From Pseudomonas sediminis (GTDB lineage: Bacteria; Pseudomonadota; Gammaproteobacteria; Pseudomonadales; Pseudomonadaceae), in NCBI RefSeq assembly GCF_002741105.1, contig NZ_NIQU01000003.1, positions 62,001 to 126,000 of the forward strand: DNA of 64,000 nt, written 5' to 3'. Made by a program: the position numbers and the translations under genes. Positions 56,067 to 64,000 of this stretch are shown here, in pieces (position 1 is the stretch's first letter; each line of letters opens with the position of its first letter). Below the pieces are notes generated by a model. The model saw nothing but the letters and a program-made list of their open reading frames with translations. It ran no database searches and was not told where the DNA came from.

Positions 56067-56501
56067 ATGAACAACCTGATCAAAAGCATTACCGCTAGCC
56101 AAGCCGGCCTGGGTATCACCATCCTGCGCATCGTCGCCGGCATTACCTTCGCCGCCCACGGCTCGCAGAAACTGTTTGGTTGGTTTGGCGGTTATGGTCT
56201 GGCGGGTGTTGCGCAGTGGATGGAGAGCATCGGTCTGGCTCCGGGCTACCTGATGGCGCTGGCAGCTGGTAGCGCCGAGTTCTTCGGCGGTGTGGCGCTG
56301 ATCATCGGCCTGCTGGTACGTCCGGCTGCGGCGTTACTGGCGGTGACCATGCTGGTGGCGATCTTCACCGTGCACCTGGCCAACGGTTTCTTCATGAGCA
56401 ACAACGGTTACGAGTTCGCCCTGGCCCTGCTGGCCATCAGCGTCGCGCTGGTGTTCGAAGGTGCTGGCAAGCTGTCGGTCGATAGCAAACTTGCTCGCTG
56501 A
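56067..56501 (+). CDS. DoxX family membrane protein
   Basis: 144 residues with four membrane helices. The DoxX signature ILRIVAGITFAAHGSQKLFGWFGGYGLAGVAQWMESIG is intact. Family members act in redox or thiol stress and some are quinone-linked, but the role here is unknown. AAGGA precedes the ATG at 56067. The 105-base region before it is unusually AT-rich for this genome and should hold the promoter. A strong terminator follows. Confidence 0.9.
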   Translation: MNNLIKSITASQAGLGITILRIVAGITFAAHGSQKLFGWFGGYGLAGVAQWMESIGLAPGYLMALAAGSAEFFGGVALIIGLLVRPAAALLAVTMLVAIFTVHLANGFFMSNNGYEFALALLAISVALVFEGAGKLSVDSKLAR

Positions 56502-56520
56502 TTCGACCCCGTAACAACGA

Positions 56521-56546
56521 GAAGGCCCGCTAATGCGGGCCTTCTT
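56521..56546. terminator. Terminator between doxX-type gene and LysR gene
   Basis: Perfect ten-base stem GAAGGCCCGC / GCGGGCCTTC with a TAAT loop, followed by TT and a G. It overlaps a tandem duplication. Confidence 0.85.
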
Positions 56547-56580
56547 GCGTTCAGGGGTGGGCCTTCTTGCGTTCAGGGGT
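56537..56580. repeat. Tandem duplication of a 22-base unit
   Basis: Two identical adjacent 22-base copies (56537-56558 and 56559-56580, each starting GGGCCTTCTTGCG), followed by GGGC of a third. The unit contains the 3' arm of the terminator, so one extra terminator arm was created close to the LysR stop codon. A recent slippage event is likely. Confidence 0.9.
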
Positions 56581-56586
56581 GGGCAA

Positions 56587-57522
56587 TCATGCGGCAGGGG
56601 TTTGTTCGGTCTTCTTCTCCTGCGCGGCGACCTGCTGCGCCAGTTCGATCATCTGTTCACGCATCCAGCGGTTGGCCGGATCCTGATCGGTGCTCTCGTG
56701 CCAGTACAGGTGGGTTTCCAGAGCGGGGACGTCACCGACCGGCAGCGTCACGTGGTGCAGGTTGTGGCGACGGGCAAAGCGCTCCGGCACGGTCATCACC
56801 ATGTCGGTCTGCTGCATCACGCTGCTGGCCATCAGATAGTGTTGCGAGCGCAGGGCAATCTTGCGCTGGATGCCCATCTTGCCCAGCGCCAGGTCGACGT
56901 ATCCGAGGCCGCTGCGGCGGCTGGAGATGTGGATGTGGGTCAGAGACAGGTATTCGTCGAGGCTGATCTTTTCCTTGGCTAGCGGGTGGCCAGGGCGCAT
57001 GGCGCAGACGTAGCGATCATCGAGCAGCTTGACGTGACGAACCTGCGGGTCGGTGTTCAATGGCGCGTCGACGGCGAAGTCGAGCCGGCCGGCTGCCAGC
57101 TCCTTGGTGGTTTCGCGGCGCTTGGCCAGGAAGCTCTCGATGCATACGCTCGGCGCTAGACGACGCAAGCGCTGGAACAGCGGCGGCAGAAGAATCTGCT
57201 CGGACAGGTCGGTCATGCTGATGCGGTAGGTCTTGCCGGCCTGCTGTGGGTTGAAGGTGCGGCTTTCCTGCACTGAAACGCGCAGCAGCTGCAGGGCGTT
57301 ACGCACCGAACCGATGATGTTCTGTGCCATGGGTGTCGGCACCATGCCCTGGGCGGTGCGCACGAACAGCGGGTCGTTGAAGGTTTCGCGCAGGCGGGCG
57401 AGGGCGTTGGACACCGCCGGCTGGGTGATGCCGACGATTTGTCCGGCACGGGTCAGATTGGCCTCGGTGTAGATGGCGTCGAAGACGATGAAGAGATTCA
57501 GATCCACCTTGGTCAGGTTCAT
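56587..57522 (-). CDS. LysR family transcriptional regulator
   Basis: 311 residues. The N-terminal winged helix is [50 protein letters not shown], and the rest is a periplasmic-binding-like effector domain ([18 protein letters not shown]). It is divergent from an acyl-CoA dehydrogenase gene, which it probably controls; a perfect T-N11-A dyad (57545-57567) lies between them. The effector is unknown, perhaps a CoA ester. GGAG occurs upstream of the ATG. Confidence 0.92.
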   Translation of the reverse strand: MNLTKVDLNLFIVFDAIYTEANLTRAGQIVGITQPAVSNALARLRETFNDPLFVRTAQGMVPTPMAQNIIGSVRNALQLLRVSVQESRTFNPQQAGKTYRISMTDLSEQILLPPLFQRLRRLAPSVCIESFLAKRRETTKELAAGRLDFAVDAPLNTDPQVRHVKLLDDRYVCAMRPGHPLAKEKISLDEYLSLTHIHISSRRSGLGYVDLALGKMGIQRKIALRSQHYLMASSVMQQTDMVMTVPERFARRHNLHHVTLPVGDVPALETHLYWHESTDQDPANRWMREQMIELAQQVAAQEKKTEQTPAA

Positions 57523-57544
57523 GCCGGCAGTGCTCCAGGGGCGT

Positions 57545-57567
57545 CGATATCAGTCGATCATATATCG
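57545..57567. promoter_or_regulatory. LysR-type box
   Basis: CGATAT, 11 bases, ATATCG: a perfect six-base dyad of the T-N11-A form that LysR regulators bind. It is 23 bases from the LysR start codon, as expected for autoregulation. Confidence 0.7.
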
Positions 57568-57569
57568 GT

Positions 57570-57583
57570 TATGAATGTTCATA
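57570..57583. promoter_or_regulatory. Second palindrome in the LysR/dehydrogenase intergenic region
   Basis: TATGAA-TG-TTCATA, a perfect six-base inverted repeat two bases beyond the LysR box. It may be an activation site or an operator for another regulator. Confidence 0.5.
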
Positions 57584-57671
57584 CACGCTGAAAATAGGTT
57601 CGATAAATCTTAAGCGCTGTTCTAGCATCATTTCCACAACCTCTCACCCTTTGTCACAAACAGGTAACCCC

Positions 57672-58901
57672 ATGGATTTCGCCTATTCCCCGAAGGTTCA
57701 AGAGCTGCGTGAACGTGTCAGCGCATTCATGGAGGCGCACGTTTATCCGGCCGAAGCGGTATTCGAGCAGCAGGTGGCAGAAGGCGATCGCTGGCAGCCG
57801 ACCGCGATCATGGAAGAGTTGAAGAACAAGGCCAAAGCCGAAGGCCTGTGGAACCTGTTCCTGCCCGAGTCGGACTACGGCGCGGGGCTGACCAACACCG
57901 AATACGCGCCGCTGGCCGAGATCATGGGGCGCTCGCTGATCGGCCCGGAGCCGTTCAACTGCGCCGCGCCGGACACCGGCAACATGGAGGTGCTGGTGCG
58001 CTACGGCAACGAGGCGCAGAAGCAGCAGTGGCTGGAGCCGCTGCTGTCCGGCGAGATTCGCTCCGCTTTCGCCATGACCGAGCCGGGTGTAGCCTCCTCG
58101 GATGCCACCAATATGCAGGCCAACGCTCGGCGCGAGGGCGACGAATGGGTCATCAATGGCCGCAAGTGGTGGACCTCCGGTGCCTGCGACCCGCGCTGCA
58201 AGGTGATGATCTTCATGGGCCTGACCAACCCGGACGCGCCGCGTCACCAGCAGCACTCGATGATTCTGGTGCCGATGGATGCCCCAGGCGTCACCGTACT
58301 GCGTCCGTTGCCGGTGTTCGGCTACGACGATGCGCCGCATGGCCATGCCGAAGTGCTGTTCGAGAACGTGCGCGTGCCGTACGACAGTGTCTTGCTGGGC
58401 GAGGGCCGTGGCTTCGAGATCGCCCAGGGCCGCCTTGGCCCAGGCCGCATCCACCACTGCATGCGTTCGATCGGCATGGCCGAGCGTGCCCTGGAGCTGA
58501 TGTGCAAGCGCGCCGTGAGCCGTACTGCGTTCGGCAAGCCGTTGGCACGCCTGGGTGGCAATATCGATCACATCGCCGATTCGCGCATGGAGATCAACCA
58601 GGCCCGCCTGCTGACACTGAATGCGGCTTACATGATGGATACCGTTGGCAACAAGATCGCCGCCAGCGAAATCGCCCAGATCAAGGTGGTGGCGCCCAAC
58701 GTGGCACTTAAGGTGATCGACCGCGCGATCCAGATGCATGGCGGTGCCGGTGTCTCCAACGACTTCCCGCTGGCTTACTGGTACGCCATGCAGCGCACTC
58801 TGCGTCTGGCCGACGGCCCGGACGAGGTGCACCGCGCCGCGATCGGCAAGTTCGAGATTGGCAAGTACGTGCCGCGTGACGTGATGAAAGCCAGCCGTTG
58901 A
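57672..58901 (+). CDS. Acyl-CoA dehydrogenase family protein
   Basis: 409 residues of the FAD-dependent acyl-CoA dehydrogenase fold, closest in style to the ACAD10/11 group. Recognisable elements are [38 protein letters not shown], the RTAFGKPLA region and [35 protein letters not shown] at the C-terminus. It oxidises an acyl-CoA to the 2-enoyl form and passes electrons to ETF. The ATG at 57672 is chosen over an upstream in-frame start. It is divergent from the LysR gene and ends at a strong terminator, so it is monocistronic. Confidence 0.92.
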   Translation: MDFAYSPKVQELRERVSAFMEAHVYPAEAVFEQQVAEGDRWQPTAIMEELKNKAKAEGLWNLFLPESDYGAGLTNTEYAPLAEIMGRSLIGPEPFNCAAPDTGNMEVLVRYGNEAQKQQWLEPLLSGEIRSAFAMTEPGVASSDATNMQANARREGDEWVINGRKWWTSGACDPRCKVMIFMGLTNPDAPRHQQHSMILVPMDAPGVTVLRPLPVFGYDDAPHGHAEVLFENVRVPYDSVLLGEGRGFEIAQGRLGPGRIHHCMRSIGMAERALELMCKRAVSRTAFGKPLARLGGNIDHIADSRMEINQARLLTLNAAYMMDTVGNKIAASEIAQIKVVAPNVALKVIDRAIQMHGGAGVSNDFPLAYWYAMQRTLRLADGPDEVHRAAIGKFEIGKYVPRDVMKASR

Positions 58902-58918
58902 TGCAGTGGTGGTAAGAA

Positions 58919-58951
58919 AAGAGGCCCGCTTTTATGCGGGCCTCTTCTTTT
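58919..58951 (+). terminator. Terminator after the acyl-CoA dehydrogenase gene
   Basis: Stem AAGAGGCCCGC / GCGGGCCTCTT with a six-base loop and a T-rich tail. On the minus strand it also faces the small 59-residue gene. Confidence 0.9.
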
Positions 58952-58963
58952 GTATCTGCAGGG

Positions 58964-59143
58964 TCAGGGCAAGCTGTCGTCCGAACGCTGCTCCTGGCCC
59001 AGCCAGCCCATGCGCATATGCAGTTGGGCGGCGAAGGCGCGTGCAGCGGCCTCGTCCTGAAAGGTCAATGCGCGTCGTCCGAGTTTCACCTGCCAGAACC
59101 GTTGACCCTGGCGCTCGATGAGTTCTATGCAGACTTCGCGCAT
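58964..59143 (-). CDS. Small protein of 59 residues, unknown function
   Basis: A short open frame read from the ATG at 59141-59143 to the TGA at 58964-58966, with GAGGAG six bases before the ATG. The product opens MREVCIELIERQGQRFWQVK, continues LGRRALTFQDEAAARAFAAQ and ends with an acidic QRSDDSLP tail; it looks like a compact beta-beta-alpha protein. I do not recognise a family. It lies nine bases after the TerC stop in the same direction, so it is probably cotranscribed, and it ends just before a terminator. Strong ribosome site, position and codon use support a real gene. Confidence 0.75.
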   Translation of the reverse strand: MREVCIELIERQGQRFWQVKLGRRALTFQDEAAARAFAAQLHMRMGWLGQEQRSDDSLP

Positions 59144-59152
59144 CGCTTCTCC

Positions 59153-60142
59153 TCAGGTAGCGCTGGCCTTGTCTCGCGTCTTCAGCAGCGACAGGAGTAC
59201 ACCACCGGCCAGCAGACCCAAGGTTACGCCAAGTGAGAGCAGGGCGGGAACCTTGATCAGGTCGTGCAGGAAGATCTTGCCGCCGATGTACATCAGCACC
59301 AACGCCAGGGCGTACTTCAGGTAGATGAAGCGGTGCATCAGTGCGGCCAGGGCGAAGTACAGCGCACGCAGGCCGAGAATGGCGAAGATGTTCGACGTGT
59401 AGACGATGAACGGGTCCTGGGAGATGGCCAGAACCGCAGGTACGCTGTCCACGGCGAAGACCAGGTCGGCCAGTTCGATCAGCACCAGCGCCAGCAGCAG
59501 CGGGGTGGCGTACAGCAGCGGCTTGCCGCTGACCCGATCCTTCAGGCGCACCAGGAACTTGCCTTCGTGCAGCTCGTCGGTGACGCGAATGTGCTTGCGC
59601 ACGAAGCGGATCACCGGATTCTGCGCCAGGTCCGGGTGCGACTCCTCGTCACCGCCACTGCGCAGCATCTTGATGCCGCTGAACAGCAGGAAGGCGCCGA
59701 AGATGTAGAGAATCCAGTCGAACTGCTGCACCAAGGCCGTGCCCAGGCCGATCATGATCGCGCGCAACACGATGACTCCGAGAATGCCCCAGAACAGCAC
59801 GCGGTGCTGGTACTTACGCGGGATATTGAAGTAGCCGAGGATCATCGCCATGACGAAGACGTTGTCCATCGACAGCGATTGCTCCACCAGGAAACCGGTG
59901 TAGTACTCCATCGCCTTGGTGCCGCCAAGCTGCCACCAGATCCAGCCGCCGAAGGCGACGCCGACACTGAAGTAGCCGGAATACAGCAGCAGGCTCTCGC
60001 GCATCTCGATTTCATGCTGATCGCGATGCAGCACGCCGAGGTCGAGTACCAGCAGGGTGATGATCAGTACCAGGAAAGCTAGCCAGAACCAGCCGGGGGT
60101 ACCGAAGATGGGGGATGTCAAAAAGGCAAGTAGAGCGTCCAT
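59153..60142 (-). CDS. TerC family integral membrane protein (Alx-like)
   Basis: 329 residues with about nine membrane helices. TerC/Alx features are GGTKAMEYYTGFLVEQSLSMDNVFVMAMI, LRSGGDEESHPDLAQNPVIRFVRKHI and LIELADLVFAVDSVPAVLAISQDPFIVYTSNIFAILGLRALYF. Members of this group export manganese or support metal loading of secreted proteins. The ATG at 60142 follows AGGGAGG. The 160-base leader before it holds a stable hairpin close to the ribosome site; such genes are often behind a manganese riboswitch. Confidence 0.92.
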   Translation of the reverse strand: MDALLAFLTSPIFGTPGWFWLAFLVLIITLLVLDLGVLHRDQHEIEMRESLLLYSGYFSVGVAFGGWIWWQLGGTKAMEYYTGFLVEQSLSMDNVFVMAMILGYFNIPRKYQHRVLFWGILGVIVLRAIMIGLGTALVQQFDWILYIFGAFLLFSGIKMLRSGGDEESHPDLAQNPVIRFVRKHIRVTDELHEGKFLVRLKDRVSGKPLLYATPLLLALVLIELADLVFAVDSVPAVLAISQDPFIVYTSNIFAILGLRALYFALAALMHRFIYLKYALALVLMYIGGKIFLHDLIKVPALLSLGVTLGLLAGGVLLSLLKTRDKASAT

Positions 60143-60162
60143 GAGCCCTCCCTTATGTCTGC

Positions 60163-60187
60163 CTGAGTTGAAAGAAAATTCACTCAG
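60163..60187 (-). promoter_or_regulatory. Leader hairpin upstream of the TerC gene
   Basis: On the minus-strand transcript CTGAGTGAA and TTCAACTCAG pair with one bulge around a short T-rich loop, some 20 bases before the start codon. It may be the expression platform of a metal-responsive leader. I do not see the canonical GGGGAGUAG of the yybP-ykoY element, so no riboswitch class is assigned. Confidence 0.4.
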
Positions 60188-60305
60188 TGACTCCGACATC
60201 ACGGTAAGAACACTCACCGCCAGAGGGGCCCGGCGTCACGCGGTGCAAAGGCTAACGCCGAGTCGAGAGGCTGCCAAGCCCCCTGCAGAGGAATATTTTC
60301 CGGCG

Positions 60306-61685
60306 TCAGTAAACCCAGATCTCGACGCGGCGATTGCGAATGCGGCCGTTGTCCTCATCATTGGCCGCCACCGGCAGCTCGCTGCCCATGCCGGTGATCT
60401 CGCGAAACAGTACGCCCTGTCTGGCCAGCTCGCGGCGCACCGCCATGGCTCGCAGTTTCGACAGCAGTTCGGCGCGTTCAGGGTCGCTCTTCGGATCGCC
60501 GAAACCGACCAGCGCTACCTTGTTCTGCAGCTTGTCGTGTTGCCTGAGGTAATTCAGCACCCGCTGCAAATCGCGGTGGGCCTTGTTATCCAGCGTTGCG
60601 CTGCCCTCCTGAAAGCGAAAGTTCACCGACAAACGTTGCGCCTGTTGTGCCAGTTGCTGGTACTCGGCTGGCATCTGCGCATCTGCGGCGACCTGGATCG
60701 CCCGGACGGTCTGGGCGATGAAGCCGCTGCTGTCGACGATGGCCTGGCCGCGTGGGCTGTGGGCGAAGTCGATCAGCGCGCTTGCCCATGGGTTGGTCAG
60801 TTGCGGGTCGTTGTAGAGAAACAGGCGACGTGCCAGGGGGTAGTCCTCGGTGGCGATTAGTGTGGTGCTCGGTGGCATGGGGTGAGAGTCGCCGGCTGCG
60901 ACGGCGACAGCCTTGGTCTGACGAATGTAGGGCAGGCCGATGAAGCCGATGCCGTTGGGATCGCTGCTCACCGAATCCGACAGCTGGGTGCTGGATTCGA
61001 AGCGTTGGGCATTGGCCGTCAGCGTGCGTCCGCCCGGAGCCAGCACCAGCTCCTTGAAGGTGTCATAGGTGCCGGAATTGTCATCGCGTGCATAGGCGCG
61101 AACCTTGCCGGGCTTGCCACCTAGCGCCGCCCAGTCATCGATCTCGCCGGAGAACAGTTGCGCGATCTGCTCGACGCTGAGGGCGGCAACCGGGTTTGAC
61201 GGGTGGACGATGATCGCCAGGCCGTCAATGGCGATGACCTGCTCGCTCTGCGGGCTATGCATGTCGCCCAGTTTCGTCAGGCTAGCGGCCTCGCCATCCT
61301 TGATCGGTCGTGACGAGGCGGCCAGATCGGCGCTGCCATCCTTGAGCGAAGTGAAACCGGTACCCGAGCCATGGGCCGCCACCTCGACGATGACCAAACG
61401 ACCATCGGCCCGGCGCGCCAGCACGCGTTGCTCGTTCTCGCGGGCGCCGTTCTCGGTACGAATGTCATGCAGGCCTTGAGCTTCGAACAACCCTTTGACC
61501 AGCTCTGGGCCGAGCTTGGCGCCAATGGTGTTGGAACCCTGGATGCGCAGCACCGGTTGATCACCTTCGGAGGCGGGCAGGGCGGCGAAGACCGAAAGGG
61601 GCAGGGCATAACAGATGAAACCGATCAGCAGCAGTGACAGAGTACGACCCCAGAGGTCGCGGTCGGCGGACAGGGCGCGCGGCAT
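60306..61685 (-). CDS. PstS-like phosphate-binding protein fused to an OmpA-type peptidoglycan-binding domain
   Basis: 459 residues. After a signal segment (SLLLIGFICYALPLSVFAALPA) comes a PstS-like domain with the phosphate-loop residues IQGSNTIGAK, AAHGSGTGFTSLKDGSADLAASSR and YARDDNSGTYDTFKELVL. From about 345 an OmpA-like domain follows (VNFRFQEGSATLDNKAHRDLQRVLNYL, VALVGFGDPKSDPERAELLSKLRAMAVRRELA, RNRRVEIWVY). It should bind phosphate while tethered to peptidoglycan. A degenerate three-repeat Pho box lies upstream. It probably does not feed the Pst permease, since no pst genes are adjacent. Confidence 0.9.
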   Translation of the reverse strand: MPRALSADRDLWGRTLSLLLIGFICYALPLSVFAALPASEGDQPVLRIQGSNTIGAKLGPELVKGLFEAQGLHDIRTENGARENEQRVLARRADGRLVIVEVAAHGSGTGFTSLKDGSADLAASSRPIKDGEAASLTKLGDMHSPQSEQVIAIDGLAIIVHPSNPVAALSVEQIAQLFSGEIDDWAALGGKPGKVRAYARDDNSGTYDTFKELVLAPGGRTLTANAQRFESSTQLSDSVSSDPNGIGFIGLPYIRQTKAVAVAAGDSHPMPPSTTLIATEDYPLARRLFLYNDPQLTNPWASALIDFAHSPRGQAIVDSSGFIAQTVRAIQVAADAQMPAEYQQLAQQAQRLSVNFRFQEGSATLDNKAHRDLQRVLNYLRQHDKLQNKVALVGFGDPKSDPERAELLSKLRAMAVRRELARQGVLFREITGMGSELPVAANDEDNGRIRNRRVEIWVY

Positions 61686-61730
61686 GCGGCAGGCACCTTC
61701 TAATGGGTGAGAGGAAGTGCCGCGCAGATT

Positions 61731-61759
61731 AAGTCAGTCAGATTGCAGTGATATGACGG
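61731..61759 (-). promoter_or_regulatory. Putative Pho box before the PstS-OmpA gene
   Basis: On the minus strand CCGTCAT, CTGCAAT and CTGACTT occur at exact 11-base intervals (61753-61759, 61742-61748, 61731-61737), matching the CTGTCAT half-site at 6, 5 and 5 of 7 bases. The start codon is 46 bases further on. Confidence 0.55.
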
Positions 61760-61787
61760 CGTGCGTGATCTGCACGCCTCACGTGTT

Positions 61788-62600
61788 TCAGCTCAGCTCC
61801 AGCCAGATCGGCGCATGATCGGATGGCTTTTCCATGCCGCGCAGGTCGTAGTCGATGCCGGCATCCTTGAAGCGCGCCTGCAGCGGCTGACTGGCGAGGA
61901 TCACGTCGATACGCAGACCGCGCTTGGGTTCGTCCTCGAAGCCGCGACTGCGGTAATCGAACCAGCTGAAGCGGTCATTCACCTCGGGGTTAAGGTGACG
62001 GAAGCTGTCTACCAGGCCCCAACTCTTGAGGGTCGCCAGCCACTCGCGTTCTTCCGGCAGGAAGCTGCACTTGCCGGTTTTCAACCAGCGCAGGCGATTG
62101 GGCTCGCCGATGCCGATGTCGCAATCTTCCGGACTGATGTTGATGTCGCCCATCACCACCAGTGCCTGCTGCGGTTCGAAACGTTCCACCAGCAGTTGCT
62201 GCAGGTCGGCATAGAAGCGCTGTTTGGCCGGGAACTTCACCGGGTGATCGCGGCTTTCGCCTTGTGGGAAATAGCCATTCATGACGGTCACCGGGTTGCC
62301 ATTGGCATCGGCGAAGGTGCCGTAGATGAAGCGCCGCTGGGAATCTTCATTATCGCCGGGGAAACCCTTGTGCAGGCTCAGTGGCTCCTGGCGCGAGAGC
62401 AGGGCGACGCCGTAGTGGCCTTTCTGACCGTGGTAATGCACGTGGTAGCCGAGCTGGCGAATCTCCGCTTCGGGGAACTGCTCATCGGACACCTTGGTTT
62501 CCTGCAGACCAATCACGTCCGGCTGGTGTTTTTCGATTAGAGCTTGCAGTTGATGAGGGCGCGCACGCAGGCCGTTGATATTGAAGGAGACGATTTTCAT
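61788..62600 (-). CDS. xthA: Exodeoxyribonuclease III
   Basis: 270-residue AP endonuclease and 3'-5' exonuclease of base-excision repair. Catalytic landmarks are [24 protein letters not shown] with the metal Glu, [16 protein letters not shown] and the final [10 protein letters not shown]. The ATG at 62600 fits the conserved [14 protein letters not shown] opening, so the longer upstream frame is discarded. It is divergent from the GNAT gene. Confidence 0.97.
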   Translation of the reverse strand: MKIVSFNINGLRARPHQLQALIEKHQPDVIGLQETKVSDEQFPEAEIRQLGYHVHYHGQKGHYGVALLSRQEPLSLHKGFPGDNEDSQRRFIYGTFADANGNPVTVMNGYFPQGESRDHPVKFPAKQRFYADLQQLLVERFEPQQALVVMGDINISPEDCDIGIGEPNRLRWLKTGKCSFLPEEREWLATLKSWGLVDSFRHLNPEVNDRFSWFDYRSRGFEDEPKRGLRIDVILASQPLQARFKDAGIDYDLRGMEKPSDHAPIWLELS

Positions 62601-62735
62601 GGGCAGCGGGTCCTGGGCAAAAGGAGATGCTAGCCGATCCTCGACGCTCGCGGCCAGCGCCTGGCGGGTGCCGGGTGGTGGTGCTAAGTTGGCTGTGACG
62701 CGCTGAACCACAACTTATAAAAACAGAGGTCCGCC

Positions 62736-63380
62736 ATGCCCCATAACGCCCCAGCAGAAGTGCGCATGCTCGATGGTGGTTACGCCCGTGAGGTACGCTC
62801 GCTGCTCTACCATGCCTATCGCCATGAGCCAACCTTCGCTTACCTGTTCGAAGCCGAACGCCCGGGTTTCGATCAGCGCGTGCGCGCGACGATTCGCGAG
62901 CTGGTGCAGCAGCACTTCGCCGAAGACCAGCCGGCCATCGGCCTGCTGATCGATGATCGGTTGATCGGCGCAGCGCTGATCGCACCGCCACAGCGTCGCC
63001 TGGATATCACCGAGAGCTGGGGTTGGCGTCTGCGCATGCTGCTGAGCACCGGCTTTGGCTGCACCAAACGCTACCTCGAATACCACGATGCGGTGCTCGC
63101 CAGCCTGCCTCCCGGTCCTTATCACGTACTTCCGCTCCTGGGCATTCACCCTGAGTTCCAGGGTCAGCATCGCGGCGAACAGCTGCTCGAGGCGCTGCAC
63201 GATTGGTGCGCGCAGGACAGCGGCTCGCAAGGGGTGGTGCTGGACACCGGCAACGCGCGCTATCTGGAGTTCTATCGGCGCCAGGGTTACGAAGAAATTG
63301 GTGAGCTGGCTATCGGTCCGGTGGTCGAGCACGTATTCTTCCATCCCAACCCTCAGCCAGTGGTCAAAGCAAGCGCCTGA
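62736..63380 (+). CDS. GNAT family N-acetyltransferase
   Basis: 214 residues. The acetyl-CoA-binding region is YHVLPLLGIHPEFQGQHRGEQLLEALHDWC (the Q/RxxGxG/A motif reads QHRGEQ), followed by GVVLDTGNARYLEFYRRQGYEEIGE, which is the usual motif B and C-terminal strand. The acceptor substrate is unknown. AGAGGT precedes the ATG. It lies between xthA and tamA, an arrangement also found in other pseudomonads (from memory). Confidence 0.9.
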   Translation: MPHNAPAEVRMLDGGYAREVRSLLYHAYRHEPTFAYLFEAERPGFDQRVRATIRELVQQHFAEDQPAIGLLIDDRLIGAALIAPPQRRLDITESWGWRLRMLLSTGFGCTKRYLEYHDAVLASLPPGPYHVLPLLGIHPEFQGQHRGEQLLEALHDWCAQDSGSQGVVLDTGNARYLEFYRRQGYEEIGELAIGPVVEHVFFHPNPQPVVKASA

Positions 63381-63448
63381 ACCCCGGCTGTCTGGCAGAA
63401 ACGCAACGGCTCTGGCGCGGGCTGTAGTCCGTGGTAGCATCCTCCGCC

Positions 63449-64000
63449 ATGAGTGTATATGGACATATTCAGCGCAGCCTGGCGCTGCTGCTGATCAGTA
63501 CGGGTGCCTTCGCAGCGAGCGAACTCGACGTACGAATCACCCCGAGCAATTCGGCTCTCAAGGCCAATATCGAAGGTTATGTCGGCAGCCTGGATGGGCG
63601 CGACGCGCAGTCGTTGCGGCGCTTGCGTCGTATCGCCGAGAGCGAGGCCGACAAGGCGGCTCAGGCCCTGGGTTATTACCAGGCGCGCATTCGTAGTCGT
63701 ATCGAAGAGGGCGAAACACCGCGCCTGGTGCTCGAGGTGGAGCCCGGCGAACGCATTCGTCTGCGCAACGTCGACATCCGCATCGAGGGGCCTGCCAGCG
63801 AGCTACCGGCCTTTCGCGTGCCCAATGCCAGCCGTCTGAAAGCCGGCTCGGTGCTCAATCATGGGCGCTATGAGGACGCCAAGCGGCTGATCCAGAATCA
63901 GGCCTCGCGCTACGGTTTCTTCGACGGTCGCTTCTCTCGCCAGAGCCTGGAGATCGATCCGGCCGCCGGGGTGGCCGATATCGAGCTGGTATTCGTCAGT
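63449..64000 (+). CDS. tamA: Autotransporter assembly factor TamA, N-terminal part (3' truncated by window edge)
   Basis: 184 codons are visible, open to the end of the window. A signal peptide (SLALLLISTGAFA) is followed by POTRA-type sequence: LDVRITPSNSALKANIEGYVG, LRRLRRIAESEADKAAQALGYYQARI, LVLEVEPGERIRLRNVDIRIEGPA and LIQNQASRYGFFDGRFSRQSLEIDPAAGVADIELVF. This matches TamA, an Omp85-family outer-membrane protein that works with TamB in autotransporter assembly and lipid transport. The beta barrel would lie beyond the window. Confidence 0.9.
   Translation, partial: MSVYGHIQRSLALLLISTGAFAASELDVRITPSNSALKANIEGYVGSLDGRDAQSLRRLRRIAESEADKAAQALGYYQARIRSRIEEGETPRLVLEVEPGERIRLRNVDIRIEGPASELPAFRVPNASRLKAGSVLNHGRYEDAKRLIQNQASRYGFFDGRFSRQSLEIDPAAGVADIELVFVS

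Noticed and set aside
1..64000. CRISPR array, prophage, insertion sequence, integron or toxin-antitoxin locus
   Set aside because: No spaced direct repeats, transposase, integrase, phage structural gene or paired small toxin/antitoxin genes were recognised; gene content is mostly core or housekeeping.

Overview
The window is GC-rich, gene-dense chromosomal DNA from a gammaproteobacterium. Several gene sets point to Pseudomonas sensu lato: fabA-fabB beside a PA1611-type hybrid kinase, colR-colS followed by a methyltransferase and inaA, a moxR/DUF58/tgpA cluster, and four chemoreceptors. A P. mendocina/oleovorans-like lineage is possible, but I cannot prove it from sequence alone. I see no prophage, insertion sequence, CRISPR array, rRNA or complete tRNA. 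The left edge cuts an unidentified gene and the right edge cuts tamA.

Layout. 1-8.6 kb: unknown gene, htpG with a textbook sigma-32 promoter, an MHYT/PAS hybrid histidine kinase translationally coupled to an HD-GYP response regulator, and an exported dienelactone hydrolase-like protein. 8.6-13 kb (minus strand): DUF4394 protein, RskA-type anti-sigma, ECF sigma factor, a frameshifted FG-GAP-like gene, pirin and OsmC. 13-16.4 kb: a soluble chemoreceptor, an exported amidohydrolase and a DUF3859 protein behind a Pho box. 16.4-24 kb: colR-colS-methyltransferase-inaA-dgkA on the minus strand, divergent from an LtaS-like/PAP2/tyrosine-phosphatase/lipoprotein operon. 24-31.8 kb: chemoreceptor with a FliA promoter, fabB-fabA, hybrid kinase, gpsA, DUF4389 and sixA. 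31.9-39.6 kb: acyl-CoA ligase and thioesterase, AraC regulator and LysE exporter, two alpha/beta hydrolases, DUF4892, AI-2E-type permease. 39.6-43.8 kb: patatin, lipoprotein, flavin reductase, HBM-type chemoreceptor. 43.9-49.5 kb: moxR-DUF58-tgpA, CHAD protein, TesB-like thioesterase. 49.5-54.3 kb (minus): membrane diguanylate cyclase with a periplasmic molybdopterin-fold partner, chemoreceptor, TatD hydrolase. 54.5-64 kb: MltF-like transglycosylase, DoxX, divergent LysR/acyl-CoA dehydrogenase, a 59-residue ORF, TerC, a PstS-OmpA fusion, xthA, GNAT and the 5' part of tamA.

How the genes work together. The main theme is envelope homeostasis and signalling. Putative ColR boxes lie on both flanks of colRS and link it to the LtaS/PAP2/phosphatase cassette and to methyltransferase-inaA-dgkA. 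Pho boxes precede the DUF3859 gene and the PstS-OmpA fusion. The ECF sigma operon and the DUF4394 gene share one promoter motif with identical spacing, which suggests an autoregulated ECF/anti-sigma system with a secreted target. Lipid metabolism (fabAB, acyl-CoA ligase, acyl-CoA dehydrogenase) is accompanied by clear palindromic operators. Regulatory motif calls were made by eye; promoter function is inferred throughout.
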